NCBI GenBank assembly: GCA_017569305.1
Contig: CP069418.1
Location: forward strand, 1,674,001-1,738,000
From: Clostridiales bacterium FE2011
GTDB taxonomy: Bacteria > Bacillota > Clostridia > Christensenellales > Aristaeellaceae
Length of the DNA: 64,000 bases
Reading direction: 5' to 3'
Positions 50,751 to 59,627 of this stretch are shown piece by piece. Position numbers and translations under genes: made by a program. Positions within the stretch are counted from its first letter, which is position 1. The number at the start of each line of letters is the position of its first letter. The notes below the pieces were generated by a model. It ran no database searches, was not told where the DNA came from, and was given only the letters and a program-made list of their open reading frames with translations.

Positions 50751-52389
50751 AAAATAGGTAGTTCGCTTTTTTCTTTCCGAACCGCTGGCTGTAGCAGGGA
50801 TCATACACGTCTTTTCCCCAGCGCTCCTCATACCGGGCAATGTCTTCCGGATCCCTTTCCTCACCGGACAAAAGGAGGGAGCAGGGTTCCTTCACCGCCT
50901 GCGCGTGGGGCGTAAAGACAAACCATTTTCCGCCCTGTTTCTGCCGCAAGCCCAGATCCGCCGCGGCCAGGCCGCCCCGGTATCCTTCATCCAGGTCCAG
51001 CCAGTTCTCCCGCTTCACCATCAGGCAGCAGAGACTCACCGCGCTGATGTTGTGCACCTTGTTCATCATGTCGTGCCAGCCGCCGGCTGTCACAAACAGG
51101 TCTTCGTTGACGCACTGGACCGTATGCTCCATGCCCAGGGCGAAGCCGCCGTGGGTAATATGCTTTTTCCGGTCCGTCAGCACGCCTGTCACGCCGGCCA
51201 CGTCCTCCCGCTGGGCATACATCAACATTTCCCGGATAAAATACCGGTTCATTTCTGTGACGCCCGCGTCCAGGATCAGCAGGTAATCGGCAGTACTGGT
51301 TCGCGCAGCCTCATTGATGAGTGCAATCCGCTCCGTTTCTCCCGCGACAATGATGCTGCCGGTCAGCTTCGGCCAGTCGGTCCGGAACTGAAGCTCCCCG
51401 AGGCATTCCTGGCATTCTTCCTCGCTGTCCCCGTGCACGATTGCTTCCACGGAAACATCTTCCGGAATCTGATACCACAGGCGGATTTCCTTGTTTACCG
51501 GGACGGCGTCCACCTTCCGGCCGAGGGCCGCCTCATGCTCCACAGCCGCACGGCATCCGTTTTCCAGGCAGATTTGCAGGTTCCGGTGGCTCGCGCTGCT
51601 GAAAACCTCCCGCCAGCTGTACAGAACATAGGGAAGGTGCTCAATCTTATCTGTTTTTTCCGCCACCCGCAGGAACAGGTCATGATCCTGGCTGCCGTCA
51701 AAACCGCTCCGCAGGCCTCCGATATCCTCCAGCACCGCTTTGCGGATCACGGTCATATGGCAGATATAATTGTCGCTCACCAGGTTGTCCGGGCAGTAAT
51801 CCGGCTTATAGTGCGGATCCATGTGCCGTTTGCCGTTCTGCGTAATCCGGTCCTCATCGGAATAGATCATATCCGGATGCTTTTCCACAATGCATTCCGC
51901 CGTCCGCCACAGGGCGTCCGGCGCCAGCAGATCGTCATGGTCGCACAGGACAATATATTCTCCCCGGGCCAGTTTCAGTGCCTCATTGGTGTTGCCGCTG
52001 ATGCCCCGGTTCTCTTCTCCGTGGACAATCCGGAAACGGGGTTCCTTTTCACCCCTTGTCTTCAGTACCGCGGCGGTTTCCGCCCGGGTGCTCGCTCCGT
52101 CATACAGCACAGCTTCAAAGTTCAGGTAGCTCTGGCTTTCCAGGCTGTCCAGCAGGTCGCCCAGCATTTTCGGATCCGTGTTATAAACCGGGATCACCAC
52201 GCTGATAAGTCCGGCCGCGGGCTGGTTCTCCCGCTGCGCCTTCAGTTCCTCCTCTGAAGCCCGTTCCCGCAGCCACCGCCGGTCATAGGTTCCCAGCAGC
52301 TGCTGGGCCGCTTTCTGGCCCAGCCGTTTCAGGGTATATGTGGTCCCGTGGCTCTGCTGATATTCCCGGATCCTGTCAATCATGCTCAT
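50749..52389 (-). CDS. GT2 family glycosyltransferase with two domains
   Basis: 546 aa. Residues 60-300 are a full GT-A domain: ISVVIPVYNTDPKMLGDLL, ENRGISGNTNEALKLARGEY and CDHDDLLAPDAL with the metal-binding DXD. Residues 310-546 look like a second, degenerate GT2 domain (ALINEAARTSTADYLLILDAG) that lacks an intact DXD. Enzymes of this plan build rhamnan or other wall glycans. Start ATG 52389 has GAGG 7 nt upstream; two further in-frame ATG (52395, 52383) exist. It is divergent from an AraC-type regulator with overlapping promoter zones, so it may be its target. Confidence 0.85.
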   Translation of the reverse strand: MSMIDRIREYQQSHGTTYTLKRLGQKAAQQLLGTYDRRWLRERASEEELKAQRENQPAAGLISVVIPVYNTDPKMLGDLLDSLESQSYLNFEAVLYDGASTRAETAAVLKTRGEKEPRFRIVHGEENRGISGNTNEALKLARGEYIVLCDHDDLLAPDALWRTAECIVEKHPDMIYSDEDRITQNGKRHMDPHYKPDYCPDNLVSDNYICHMTVIRKAVLEDIGGLRSGFDGSQDHDLFLRVAEKTDKIEHLPYVLYSWREVFSSASHRNLQICLENGCRAAVEHEAALGRKVDAVPVNKEIRLWYQIPEDVSVEAIVHGDSEEECQECLGELQFRTDWPKLTGSIIVAGETERIALINEAARTSTADYLLILDAGVTEMNRYFIREMLMYAQREDVAGVTGVLTDRKKHITHGGFALGMEHTVQCVNEDLFVTAGGWHDMMNKVHNISAVSLCCLMVKRENWLDLDEGYRGGLAAADLGLRQKQGGKWFVFTPHAQAVKEPCSLLLSGEERDPEDIARYEERWGKDVYDPCYSQRFGKKKANYLF

Positions 52390-52411
52390 GCTCATTCCTC
52401 AGTTTTTCTGC

Positions 52412-52441
52412 AGTATATGCCAAAATTGTCTTGAAATTCAA
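52412..52441 (-). promoter_or_regulatory. promoter of the GT2 gene
   Basis: Minus strand TTGAAT, 18-nt spacer, TATACT, about 20 bp upstream of the start codon. Confidence 0.65.
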
Positions 52442-52452
52442 ACTCCTGCGCA

Positions 52453-52481
52453 TTGACAAACCCCCCGGCCGGCTGTATACT
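52453..52481 (+). promoter_or_regulatory. promoter of the AraC regulator
   Basis: TTGACA, 17-nt spacer, TATACT. Its -35 box lies 11 bp from that of the divergent GT2 promoter, a typical arrangement for a local regulator. Confidence 0.8.
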
Positions 52482-52528
52482 TGTTCCGTAATTTGTCATA
52501 TTTGGTAAAGTTCTCAGGAGGAAATGCC

Positions 52529-53440
52529 ATGCGTTCCTATTTACTGAAGGAGATCCCGGATCACCTTGCCGCCCTTGCGGTGGAAGGCTATCACAAGCCC
52601 GGAAGCCTGACCCAGGCCAGCGGTGCGTGGATCCACTCTGCCGGATCTTTCGTACTGGAAAAGGGGACCTGGCCGCTCAATGCCCATGACCAGTGGGTCT
52701 GGCTGGCAGTTGAAAAAGGAAATATCGTCCTCTTCTGGGATAACCATGAGCTGGCTCTGTCCGCCGGTTCCACCTGTTTCCTGCCCGGCGGCGACAAGCG
52801 CTGTGAAATCACCACGGAGGAAGATACCCGCTGCCTGTGGATTGCACTGGAGGGGCCGCTGAGTCCCATGGTCGTCCGCAAGATGGGAGCTCTGCTCCAC
52901 ATGCCGCTTCGTCAGGGTGCCCTGCCCAGCCAGATTTACCTGGCGGAGCAGATCGTACAGGTGATTGTCCGCCACAGCGGTACAGCCGATGCGACCTACC
53001 AGCTGCAGCACCTGCTCTACGGCATGATCGCGTCCCACTGGGGACAGCCCGTGGCCATGGACGCCATGCTCTCACACGAAATCGCCAAGGTGGTGGACAT
53101 GCTCCGCGCCAACCAGTACAAGGATAACTTCTCCCTGGCTGATATGGCTGCCATCTCCCGTATGCCTATGGAGACCTTCCGCAAACGCTTCGTGGCAGAA
53201 GTCGGTATGCCTCCGCTCAGCTATGTGCTCCACTGCAAGATGGAGCGCGCCAAGGAACTCCTGCGGGACCAGAACTGCTCCGTCCGCCAGGCCGGTGTGG
53301 AAGTCGGCATGCAGGATCCTTACCACTTTTCCAAGCAGTTCAAGCACATTGTGGGCATCAGCCCCAGCGCTTTCATGAAGCAGGCCTCTGTGCCCAGCGC
53401 CACCATCCGCGGCGTCACCCCGAAGGTCAAAAAGAAGTAA
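52529..53440 (+). CDS. AraC family transcriptional regulator
   Basis: 303 aa. The N-terminal 140 residues look like a cupin sensor (DQWVWLAVEKGNIVLFWDNH, STCFLPGGDKR). The C-terminal 100 residues hold the two helix-turn-helix units: FSLADMAAISRMPMETFRKR and VRQAGVEVGMQDPYHFSKQF with the family phrase FKHIVGISPSAF. It is a DNA-binding regulator that likely senses a sugar or related ligand. GGAGG lies 7 nt before ATG 52529. It is divergent from the GT2 gene. A lysine-rich tail (VKKK) ends the protein. The ligand is unknown. Confidence 0.93.
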   Translation: MRSYLLKEIPDHLAALAVEGYHKPGSLTQASGAWIHSAGSFVLEKGTWPLNAHDQWVWLAVEKGNIVLFWDNHELALSAGSTCFLPGGDKRCEITTEEDTRCLWIALEGPLSPMVVRKMGALLHMPLRQGALPSQIYLAEQIVQVIVRHSGTADATYQLQHLLYGMIASHWGQPVAMDAMLSHEIAKVVDMLRANQYKDNFSLADMAAISRMPMETFRKRFVAEVGMPPLSYVLHCKMERAKELLRDQNCSVRQAGVEVGMQDPYHFSKQFKHIVGISPSAFMKQASVPSATIRGVTPKVKKK

Positions 53441-53448
53441 CCTTCTTC

Positions 53449-53486
53449 GAGGTAGGAGGGATGAGGTAGGAGGTAGGAGATAGGAG
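53449..53486. repeat. heptanucleotide array, GAGGTAG x5
   Basis: GAGGTAG, GAGGGAT, GAGGTAG, GAGGTAG, GAGATAG, GAG. Same 7-nt period as the AATT arrays but a different, purine-rich unit. It lies between convergent genes. Confidence 0.88.
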
Positions 53487-53488
53487 TT

Positions 53489-54745
53489 TTATCCCACACT
53501 TCCCTGTTCAACCCGTGCCTTTCGTTTAGCCCGCAGTGCGTCCAGTAAACGCCCTGCGGGTTTTTCTATGGCATAGGTGACCAGGATCGCCAGCAGCAGC
53601 GAAAGCAGGAAGGAGACCAGCGTATACTGGTTCTGCCAGGGCTGTTCCGCGGCCATGTTCGGCGTATCGCTGACCGAGGGCGGGAAGCGAAGCCGTTTCA
53701 GGTGGACAATCACGGTCTGGTGGATCAGGTAATAGTTCATGCTGATCCCGCCCAGGAACCAGGTCACCCGGTTGCCCAGGAGCTTCCGCAGGGGGAAGAG
53801 GGCGAACGGGGCGGAAAGGATCAGTAAGGTAAAGAGGATCGCATAGACCGGCCGGTAGATCATCTGATTCATCTGAATCGTCGGAGTATTTCCGGAACGG
53901 GCCTGGAAACGCAGCATCTGCAGCAGGCCGAAAAATGCCGCGGCAAAAATGAGGGTCGCCGGAATCTGCCAGGCAATCGGCGTTTTTCCGGCTGCAGCCA
54001 CCGGCTGTTTGGCCTCTTCCGTCACGGATTCATCTGGTTTCGCTGCCACAGCCGGCAAAGTCCGTTTCGCCTCCAGCCGCACATACGCCATGGCTGCCAG
54101 GATCCCGATCACGTACACGTCCAGGAAATTGATCAGCTGGTTGACCACCATGCTGTAATCCACCAGCGCCCACAGGCACCAGGCCCGGAAACCGAAGCAT
54201 ACCGCGCACAGGATACAAAGGGTTGCCACCGGTTTTTTCATCACCCCGCGGGCAATCAGCGGGAACAGGAGGTAAGCCTGCGTTTCAATGGCCAGCGTCC
54301 AGCTGGCCGCGCCGAGGGGCGTCGCAATGTAGGTGTCCCAGAAGAAGGTGAACGTGAACGTCAGGTGGGTCGCCACGTCCTTCACCATAAACTGGGGAGT
54401 GGTATACAGCTTCCAGGGAATCGCGATGCCGAACAGCACCGCGAGAATGATGAAATAATATCCCGGCAGGATCCGTCTTGCCCGGCGGTAATAAAAGTCC
54501 CGGGTATCCGGAGCGGGGCCCTTTTCGCGCATTGCCTTCGCGTAGGGCAGAAACAGCAGGAAAGAACTGAGCAGGACTGTGCCGTCCACCCAGATATAAC
54601 CGGAACGCACCAGGTAATCCAGGCTCCAGGAGCCGATGGCCGGGGAAAGCCAACTCTGCTGCCAGATGTGGTACCAGCTGACAATGAAAATCATCAGCAC
54701 CCGCAGTCCGTCCAGTTCAGGAATCCGCTGTCTTCTTTCACTCAT
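53489..54745 (-). CDS. acyltransferase family 3 membrane protein (OafA-like)
   Basis: 418 aa with about ten helices. IPELDGLRVLMIFIVSWYH at the N-terminus contains the family motif with the catalytic His in helix 1; YYRRARRILPGYYFIILAV is the second conserved block. A soluble Ala/Glu-rich loop (around residues 227-245) breaks the helices. It probably O-acetylates an envelope glycan. Its ATG overlaps the TGA of the upstream gene by 4 nt (ATGA), so it is translationally coupled to the zinc-ribbon/helical-repeat protein. Confidence 0.9.
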   Translation of the reverse strand: MSERRQRIPELDGLRVLMIFIVSWYHIWQQSWLSPAIGSWSLDYLVRSGYIWVDGTVLLSSFLLFLPYAKAMREKGPAPDTRDFYYRRARRILPGYYFIILAVLFGIAIPWKLYTTPQFMVKDVATHLTFTFTFFWDTYIATPLGAASWTLAIETQAYLLFPLIARGVMKKPVATLCILCAVCFGFRAWCLWALVDYSMVVNQLINFLDVYVIGILAAMAYVRLEAKRTLPAVAAKPDESVTEEAKQPVAAAGKTPIAWQIPATLIFAAAFFGLLQMLRFQARSGNTPTIQMNQMIYRPVYAILFTLLILSAPFALFPLRKLLGNRVTWFLGGISMNYYLIHQTVIVHLKRLRFPPSVSDTPNMAAEQPWQNQYTLVSFLLSLLLAILVTYAIEKPAGRLLDALRAKRKARVEQGSVG

Positions 54746-56706
54746 TGCTGCTCATCCTCAGTCACAAGGAAGGGGTCAGGAGCAGGGGTATCCGTCGGTT
54801 CTGCCGCCGGCTGCTCAGGTTCAGCAGGAGCGGGAGTGGTTTCGGGAGCGGCTTCAGGAGTCTCTGCCGCGCCGTCCGTCTCCGGCGGGGCCGGCGTCTC
54901 GGGATAGGGATTGATCCCGGCTTTTTCACAGGCCTGCAGATACAGGTTTTCAATATCCCGGTACTGCCTTCTCAAGGCCTGCCGGTCAAGGCTGGCCAGC
55001 AGTTCAGCAGCTTCCGTCCATTCCTCCCGGCGCGTGGCGGCCTTGGCCTTTTCATAGGTCGCCTGTGCCCGGATGGATCCGGTCTTTTTGTAATCATCCG
55101 GAATATTCTGAAGCAGTTCCAGTGCCAGGGTGAACTCCCGGCTCTCCGCCGCAGCAGAGGCCAGGGTATACCGGCAGTCCCGGTCCCTGTCGTTGCTGTC
55201 CATATAATCGGGAATGGAAGCAAACAGGCTCTGGGCTGTCTTGATATCCCCGGCGGCATAGTATTCATCCGCCTGCTCATAGGTCAGGGCTTTGCACCGT
55301 TCCTTGGCGTCAGACCAGTCTCCCGCCAGCAGGAACTCCCGGCTTGCGCCGTCCCTGTCCCCGGCTGCCAGCAGATCCTCCGCCTTGTGATAATGGCATT
55401 CGAGGGTCATCTCCCGGCTGTTGAGATAGTCCGGGATGCCGCTGAGCATATCAATCGCACCGTCCCAGTCAGCCTGTTCCATCTTTTTCTGCGCAGGTTC
55501 GTACAGGCAGTCGGAAGCCTGCTCCCGGGCTCCGGGATAATCACCCAGGGACAGAAAGATCGTCCGGGCTTCCTCATACTTTTCCTCAGCCTTCAGCGCG
55601 GTAGCCTGGGCCATGCCGGCCTTCTGCTCCAGTTCGCTCTTGCCTTCGTAGTCCTCCGGGAGCAGCAGCAGCGCTTCCTGCGCTCCCTGCCAGTCCCCCT
55701 GCTCCAGCAGCATCCTCGCCCGGAGCAGATCGGTTTCGTTTGCTTTATCGATGGCTTCCGGCTTTCCCGGAATCGCCCGCAGGAGCGCGGACGCCTTCGC
55801 CAGCGTTTCCGCGTCATTGCCGCTGTCCGCGGTCTCCAGGGCAATCTGCCAGTCGCACTCGGTGATCATTTCCTTCGCGTTTCCGTAATCACCCAGCAGC
55901 AGGAATGTTTCCTTCGCGCTTGCCGGGTTGCCCGTCGCCAGCGCTTCCCGTCCGGACAGCAGCCGCAGCCACGGGGAGAGACCGAAGAACGCGCCAGCGC
56001 ACAACGCCACCGAAGCGGCCATCGCGATCAGGATCCGGATCCGGGTTCCCCGGCGGGATTTCTTCTGCTGGTATTCCTCTTCACGGATCCGCTGCAGGCG
56101 GATTGTATCCTCCCGCATGCTCCGGCTGTTCAGGTCCAGCTGCCGTTCCCTCATATTGACCTGCGCTTCCACCGCCTCCGGGCTGAAGCGGGAGAAGATC
56201 ATTTCCTTCTGGCGGCTGCAGCGGGCACAGAATTCCGCGTCTTCCGGATTCGGCCGGCCGCATACGCAGAGCCACAGCCCTTCCTGTTCCACCGGATAGC
56301 CGACGGCGGTTTCCCCCGCGGCATACTTCAGCTTCGTCAGCGCCGGGCTGACCGGCAGGGCATTCGATATGTACGCAATCGACTTTCCGGGTTCCCGCCG
56401 CCACACCTCGTTATCCGCAAACCAGACTTTTTCGATGACCACATCGATGGAGTGCAGTTCCTCCGACGGCGCACACGGGGCTGTCAGCAGGAAGGTGGAA
56501 TGGGGCCGCCCGTTCAGCGCCCGCCCGCGGTAGGCAAGGCGTTCCGTTTCACCGCCGTCCTCATCCAGCAGGCGCAGCAAAACCTCGACCGAGACAATTA
56601 CCCGGTCGCTGAGGTTGAACAGGGTCAGGGTGGCCGCGGGGATCTCTTCCGTCGGCATCGCCGTCCGGAAAAGCTCAGCAGGACAACTTAAATCGATGTA
56701 ATTCAT
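54742..56706 (-). CDS. zinc-ribbon membrane protein with extracellular helical (TPR-like) repeats
   Basis: 654 aa. The first 150 residues form an unknown beta domain. A zinc ribbon CVCGRPNPEDAEFCARC follows (about 155-171), then a charged helix, one membrane helix (about 226-247), and about 300 residues of helical repeats with recurring phrases such as GDYGNAKEM, GDYPGAREQ, GDWSDAKERC and IPDYLNSREM, each about 35-40 residues. The tail is Pro/Glu-rich. The repeats look like a TPR/Sel1-like scaffold placed outside the cell, with the ribbon inside. Function unknown; coupling to the acyltransferase suggests an envelope role. The ribosome site is weak. Confidence 0.7.
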   Translation of the reverse strand: MNYIDLSCPAELFRTAMPTEEIPAATLTLFNLSDRVIVSVEVLLRLLDEDGGETERLAYRGRALNGRPHSTFLLTAPCAPSEELHSIDVVIEKVWFADNEVWRREPGKSIAYISNALPVSPALTKLKYAAGETAVGYPVEQEGLWLCVCGRPNPEDAEFCARCSRQKEMIFSRFSPEAVEAQVNMRERQLDLNSRSMREDTIRLQRIREEEYQQKKSRRGTRIRILIAMAASVALCAGAFFGLSPWLRLLSGREALATGNPASAKETFLLLGDYGNAKEMITECDWQIALETADSGNDAETLAKASALLRAIPGKPEAIDKANETDLLRARMLLEQGDWQGAQEALLLLPEDYEGKSELEQKAGMAQATALKAEEKYEEARTIFLSLGDYPGAREQASDCLYEPAQKKMEQADWDGAIDMLSGIPDYLNSREMTLECHYHKAEDLLAAGDRDGASREFLLAGDWSDAKERCKALTYEQADEYYAAGDIKTAQSLFASIPDYMDSNDRDRDCRYTLASAAAESREFTLALELLQNIPDDYKKTGSIRAQATYEKAKAATRREEWTEAAELLASLDRQALRRQYRDIENLYLQACEKAGINPYPETPAPPETDGAAETPEAAPETTPAPAEPEQPAAEPTDTPAPDPFLVTEDEQQ

Positions 56707-56742
56707 AATTCTCTTAAATGTCTTTCGCGTTGGTATTCGTTT

Positions 56743-56774
56743 AATTCAGAATTCAGAATTAAGAATTCAGAATT
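56743..56774. repeat. heptanucleotide array, AATTCAG x4
   Basis: AATTCAG, AATTCAG, AATTAAG, AATTCAG, AATT, upstream of the zinc-ribbon protein gene. Confidence 0.9.
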
Positions 56775-56860
56775 ATTACTTTTCCGCCAATTCCTTTATG
56801 ATCATCATTTAAGCTTCGATACGGGTTTTCCATCATATTGTTGCAGTTCGGTTAACCATA

Positions 56861-56892
56861 AATTCTGAATTCTGAATTCTTAATTCTTAATT
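56861..56892. repeat. heptanucleotide array, AATTCTK x4
   Basis: AATTCTG, AATTCTG, AATTCTT, AATTCTT, AATT. It overlaps the stop codon of the secreted protein gene on the minus strand and is an inverted partner of the array at 56743-56774, about 85 bp apart. Confidence 0.9.
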
Positions 56893-58059
56893 GGTATGAA
56901 GTATGATTTCCGTCAGGAAATAATTATCATACTTCAGCAGCAGTTCAACCTGCGGGCCTTCGGGAGTATCCGTCACATAACGCAGGGTCATGGCGGAGAA
57001 ATCATAGAAGGCAACGCCATAGGGGGCGGTTCCTTCCGTGCCGTACAGCAGCTCCGTCATATCTTCGCCCATATCATTTTCGCCGTTGCGGAAACGGTTG
57101 AAGTCATCACTGAAGATGTCTCCGATCCGAACGCTCCGCGGTCCTTCGATGCCGTCATCCAGGATCGTGAAGCTCAGGATTTCAGCGTTTTCCCCATGCT
57201 CACCACAGCGGAAAACCGCCTCATATCCGTCTCCGTCGCAGCGCAGCAGCCAGGTGCCGTCCTCATTGTCAATAATTTCTGTTTCCGGTGTGCCGGGCAG
57301 GTCTCCCGGCTTCATGGTCACATAGGGCACGCCGCCCACGACCAGCTCTTCCGCGTCCAGGGCTGTCAGCTCCAGTCCGTTCCGGCTGGTTTTTACCGCC
57401 CGGTAATCCTCGCAGCCCGCCAGCTGAATCAGTTCATTATAAAACTCCTCCGCCTGGGAGGCGTCCATCAGCTCCCCGCCTGCTGGATTCAGTCCGCTGA
57501 CCCGGATCGCGGTAACCATACCGTTTTCAAGGGAATAGGTGACGGCCGTCCGGCAGGACATTTCCCCGTCCGTTACTACCTCACCGTATTCCACCGTATT
57601 GATCCACTGTCCGTCCCGCAGGATCCGGCCGTAGGCAAAGCCGGCCTCTGTCTCCCTGAGATAGAGAATCGCTTCCTCCCGGGTACCGGCCAGGTCCGCG
57701 TTATCCTGGGGAAACGCGGCCAGAACATCTTCCACCCTGCTGTTCATGCCGGTACCACGGAGCACATTTTCCTCATCGCAGTCAAAAACCAGCGTGTTGA
57801 CCGGCGTATCCGCTGTCATTTCCGTGCCTTCCGCATAGAACCCGGCAGCTTCATACAGGAAGAAGGTTCCATCCTCGCTTTCGGCATCCTCTCCGGCCGG
57901 ATCATTCAGCAGCTCCTCGGTAAGCGCCTGCGCCCTGACACGTTCAAGCAGCTCATCCAGTTCCGCGGCTGTGACCACCTTCGCGTTCTCCTCCGCCGCG
58001 GCCGGCAGGATTAAGCACAGCATCACCGCAGTAAGAAGACACAGGATCCTTTTCATCAT
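56887..58059 (-). CDS. secreted protein of unknown function
   Basis: 390 aa. Signal peptide MMKRILCLLTAVMLCLILPA with cleavage near AAAEE. The mature protein is acidic, beta-rich and contains repeated strands of the type WLLRCDGDGYEAVF; no membrane anchor, lipobox or sortase motif is present. No family recognised. GGGAGGAG lies 10 nt before ATG 58059 (13 nt before the second ATG). It has a near-consensus promoter and a neighbouring divergent gene for another secreted protein. Confidence 0.65.
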   Translation of the reverse strand: MMKRILCLLTAVMLCLILPAAAEENAKVVTAAELDELLERVRAQALTEELLNDPAGEDAESEDGTFFLYEAAGFYAEGTEMTADTPVNTLVFDCDEENVLRGTGMNSRVEDVLAAFPQDNADLAGTREEAILYLRETEAGFAYGRILRDGQWINTVEYGEVVTDGEMSCRTAVTYSLENGMVTAIRVSGLNPAGGELMDASQAEEFYNELIQLAGCEDYRAVKTSRNGLELTALDAEELVVGGVPYVTMKPGDLPGTPETEIIDNEDGTWLLRCDGDGYEAVFRCGEHGENAEILSFTILDDGIEGPRSVRIGDIFSDDFNRFRNGENDMGEDMTELLYGTEGTAPYGVAFYDFSAMTLRYVTDTPEGPQVELLLKYDNYFLTEIILHTN

Positions 58060-58122
58060 GACGGGTTCACTCCTCCCTGAAGGGTCTTTTTCTTTCCGCT
58101 CAAAAATGCGTATACACTGAAG

Positions 58123-58151
58123 ATTATAGCACAGCCCCATCATCATGACAA
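58123..58151 (-). promoter_or_regulatory. promoter of the secreted protein gene
   Basis: Minus strand TTGTCA, 17-nt spacer, TATAAT. Confidence 0.8.
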
Positions 58152-58183
58152 CTCAGTCCCCTTTGCCACAAGATGTTGGGGCC

Positions 58184-58213
58184 TTGTCAGAAAACCGTTT
58201 TCAATAGTAAAAT
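58184..58213 (+). promoter_or_regulatory. promoter of the Pro/Asn-rich protein gene
   Basis: TTGTCA, 18-nt spacer, TAAAAT; divergent from the previous one with 32 bp between the -35 boxes. Confidence 0.65.
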
Positions 58214-58265
58214 ATGCATATACAACTCTGTAAACCCGACCGACCTTCCTTTGGAGAGTATCAAA

Positions 58266-59420
58266 ATGAATAGGCGTATTTTCTGTCTCCTGGCAGCCCT
58301 TTTGCTGTTGCTGCCATCCGTCGCTTCTCCTTCTTCCGCCTGTGATCATTATGATCCCGACACCGGCGATCCTTATCCGGAGTACCAGGACGGTTATGTG
58401 GCGCCGCAGCCCGGAGTTCCCGGATACTCCGGCGATATCCGCTGCTCCCACTGCCATGCCATCATTCAACCGGGCGGGGTCATCTATGTCGAGGAATTTT
58501 ATGACTGCATGGATCCGCCCACAGATAAGCCGGACCCACGGATCAATAACCCGCCGGCTCAATACGGGGATAACAATCCGCCTGATACCGATCCTGATAA
58601 CAATCCCGATGATCCGGATAACCCGGCAAATCCCGATAACCCGGACAATCCGGACAACCCCGCCAATCCGGAAAATCCAGGCACTCCGGAAAATCCCGAC
58701 AACCCTGTAACCCCCGGGCAGAACAACCCGCAGGATCCGCCGGCAAACGCGGACACACCCGCCAATCCGGAGAATCCAGGCAATCCGGAAAATCCCGATA
58801 ATCCGGCTGATCCGGAAACCCCTGCGCAGACAGATCCGCCGGCCCAGCAGGACAACCCGGAGACCCCGGAGCAGCCGGTCACGCCGGAGCAGACCAATCC
58901 GGAGAAGCAGGAATCCAAACCGGAAACTCCGGAGCAGCCGGTCATTCCCGCGCAGCAGGATACGAAAGAGCAGCAGACCGTACCGGAAGAACCGGTGCAG
59001 CCTTCCACTCCCGCCCAGCCGGCGCAGCAGGAGCCGGAAAACGAACCGGCCCAGCCCGAAACTCCTGTCCAGCCAGCGGATTCCAGCCGTCAGGATGAGC
59101 CCGCCAAGCCTGTCATACCGGAGCAGCCTGTCATCCCGCCGCAGCAGGATACTCCCGCGGATCCGGAAACCCCGGCGGAAGCCGTCGTTACCCCGCCGCC
59201 TGTGCCGGGTGAGAACGACGCTGCGGAACCCTCCGTCACCGCTGTTCCCGGCGGACAGCAGTCCAGGCGCAGCCGCGGCAAAAAGACAGATGAGCCTTTC
59301 TCCACACAGTATCCTTACCGGAAGGTCAAAATGACGCCGCAGAAGAACATCCGGGCCAAGGCCGCCGGAATCCTCATCTGGCCCACCGTACAGACGCCGT
59401 TTCAGCAGATGCTTCAATGA
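58266..59420 (+). CDS. secreted low-complexity Pro/Asn/Asp/Gln-rich protein
   Basis: 384 aa. Signal peptide (RRIFCLLAALLLLLPSVAS), then a short Cys-containing head with CSHCH and two more Cys (a possible zinc knuckle), then about 240 residues of DNPDNPANPENPG-like and later TPEQPVTPEQ-like repeats, and a basic C-terminal segment (RRSRGKK, KNIRAKAAG). Such Pro-rich stalks usually span or bind the cell wall. No LPxTG signal is seen. GGAGAG lies 7 nt before ATG 58266. The repeats give strong DNA repetitiveness and long antisense frames that are not genes. Confidence 0.72.
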   Translation: MNRRIFCLLAALLLLLPSVASPSSACDHYDPDTGDPYPEYQDGYVAPQPGVPGYSGDIRCSHCHAIIQPGGVIYVEEFYDCMDPPTDKPDPRINNPPAQYGDNNPPDTDPDNNPDDPDNPANPDNPDNPDNPANPENPGTPENPDNPVTPGQNNPQDPPANADTPANPENPGNPENPDNPADPETPAQTDPPAQQDNPETPEQPVTPEQTNPEKQESKPETPEQPVIPAQQDTKEQQTVPEEPVQPSTPAQPAQQEPENEPAQPETPVQPADSSRQDEPAKPVIPEQPVIPPQQDTPADPETPAEAVVTPPPVPGENDAAEPSVTAVPGGQQSRRSRGKKTDEPFSTQYPYRKVKMTPQKNIRAKAAGILIWPTVQTPFQQMLQ

Positions 59421-59423
59421 TTT

Positions 59424-59460
59424 ACACAAAGCGCCGCGCTTCATGCGCTGCGCTTTGTGT
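59424..59460 (+). terminator. terminator of the Pro/Asn-rich protein gene
   Basis: Stem ACACAAAGCGC/GCGCTTTGTGT with an inner GCGC/GCGC stem, followed by TT; short T-run. Confidence 0.75.
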
Positions 59461-59462
59461 TT

Positions 59463-59494
59463 AATTCAGAATTATGAATTCAGAATTCAGAATT
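59463..59494. repeat. heptanucleotide array, AATTCAG x4
   Basis: AATTCAG, AATTATG, AATTCAG, AATTCAG, AATT, directly after the terminator. Confidence 0.9.
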
Positions 59495-59564
59495 ATTTCT
59501 TAATCCCGATTTAGTCCTATAATTCATGATTGTTGTGTTTATCCTGCTGAATCCTTTGTTTTAC

Positions 59565-59593
59565 TTGCCCCGGAGCATGGTTTGTGCTATACT
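59565..59593 (+). promoter_or_regulatory. leuS promoter
   Basis: TTGCCC, 17-nt spacer, TATACT, with a start expected near 59600. The leader of about 28 nt excludes a T-box. Confidence 0.75.
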
Positions 59594-59627
59594 TCTTTCA
59601 TTATTTTACAGGATCAGGTGAAAGATC

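Noticed and set aside
58143..59444. Minus-strand frame of 433 codons rich in Arg, Gly and Ile
   Set aside because: Shadow of the Pro/Asn repeat gene on the plus strand, which has a signal peptide, promoter and ribosome site.
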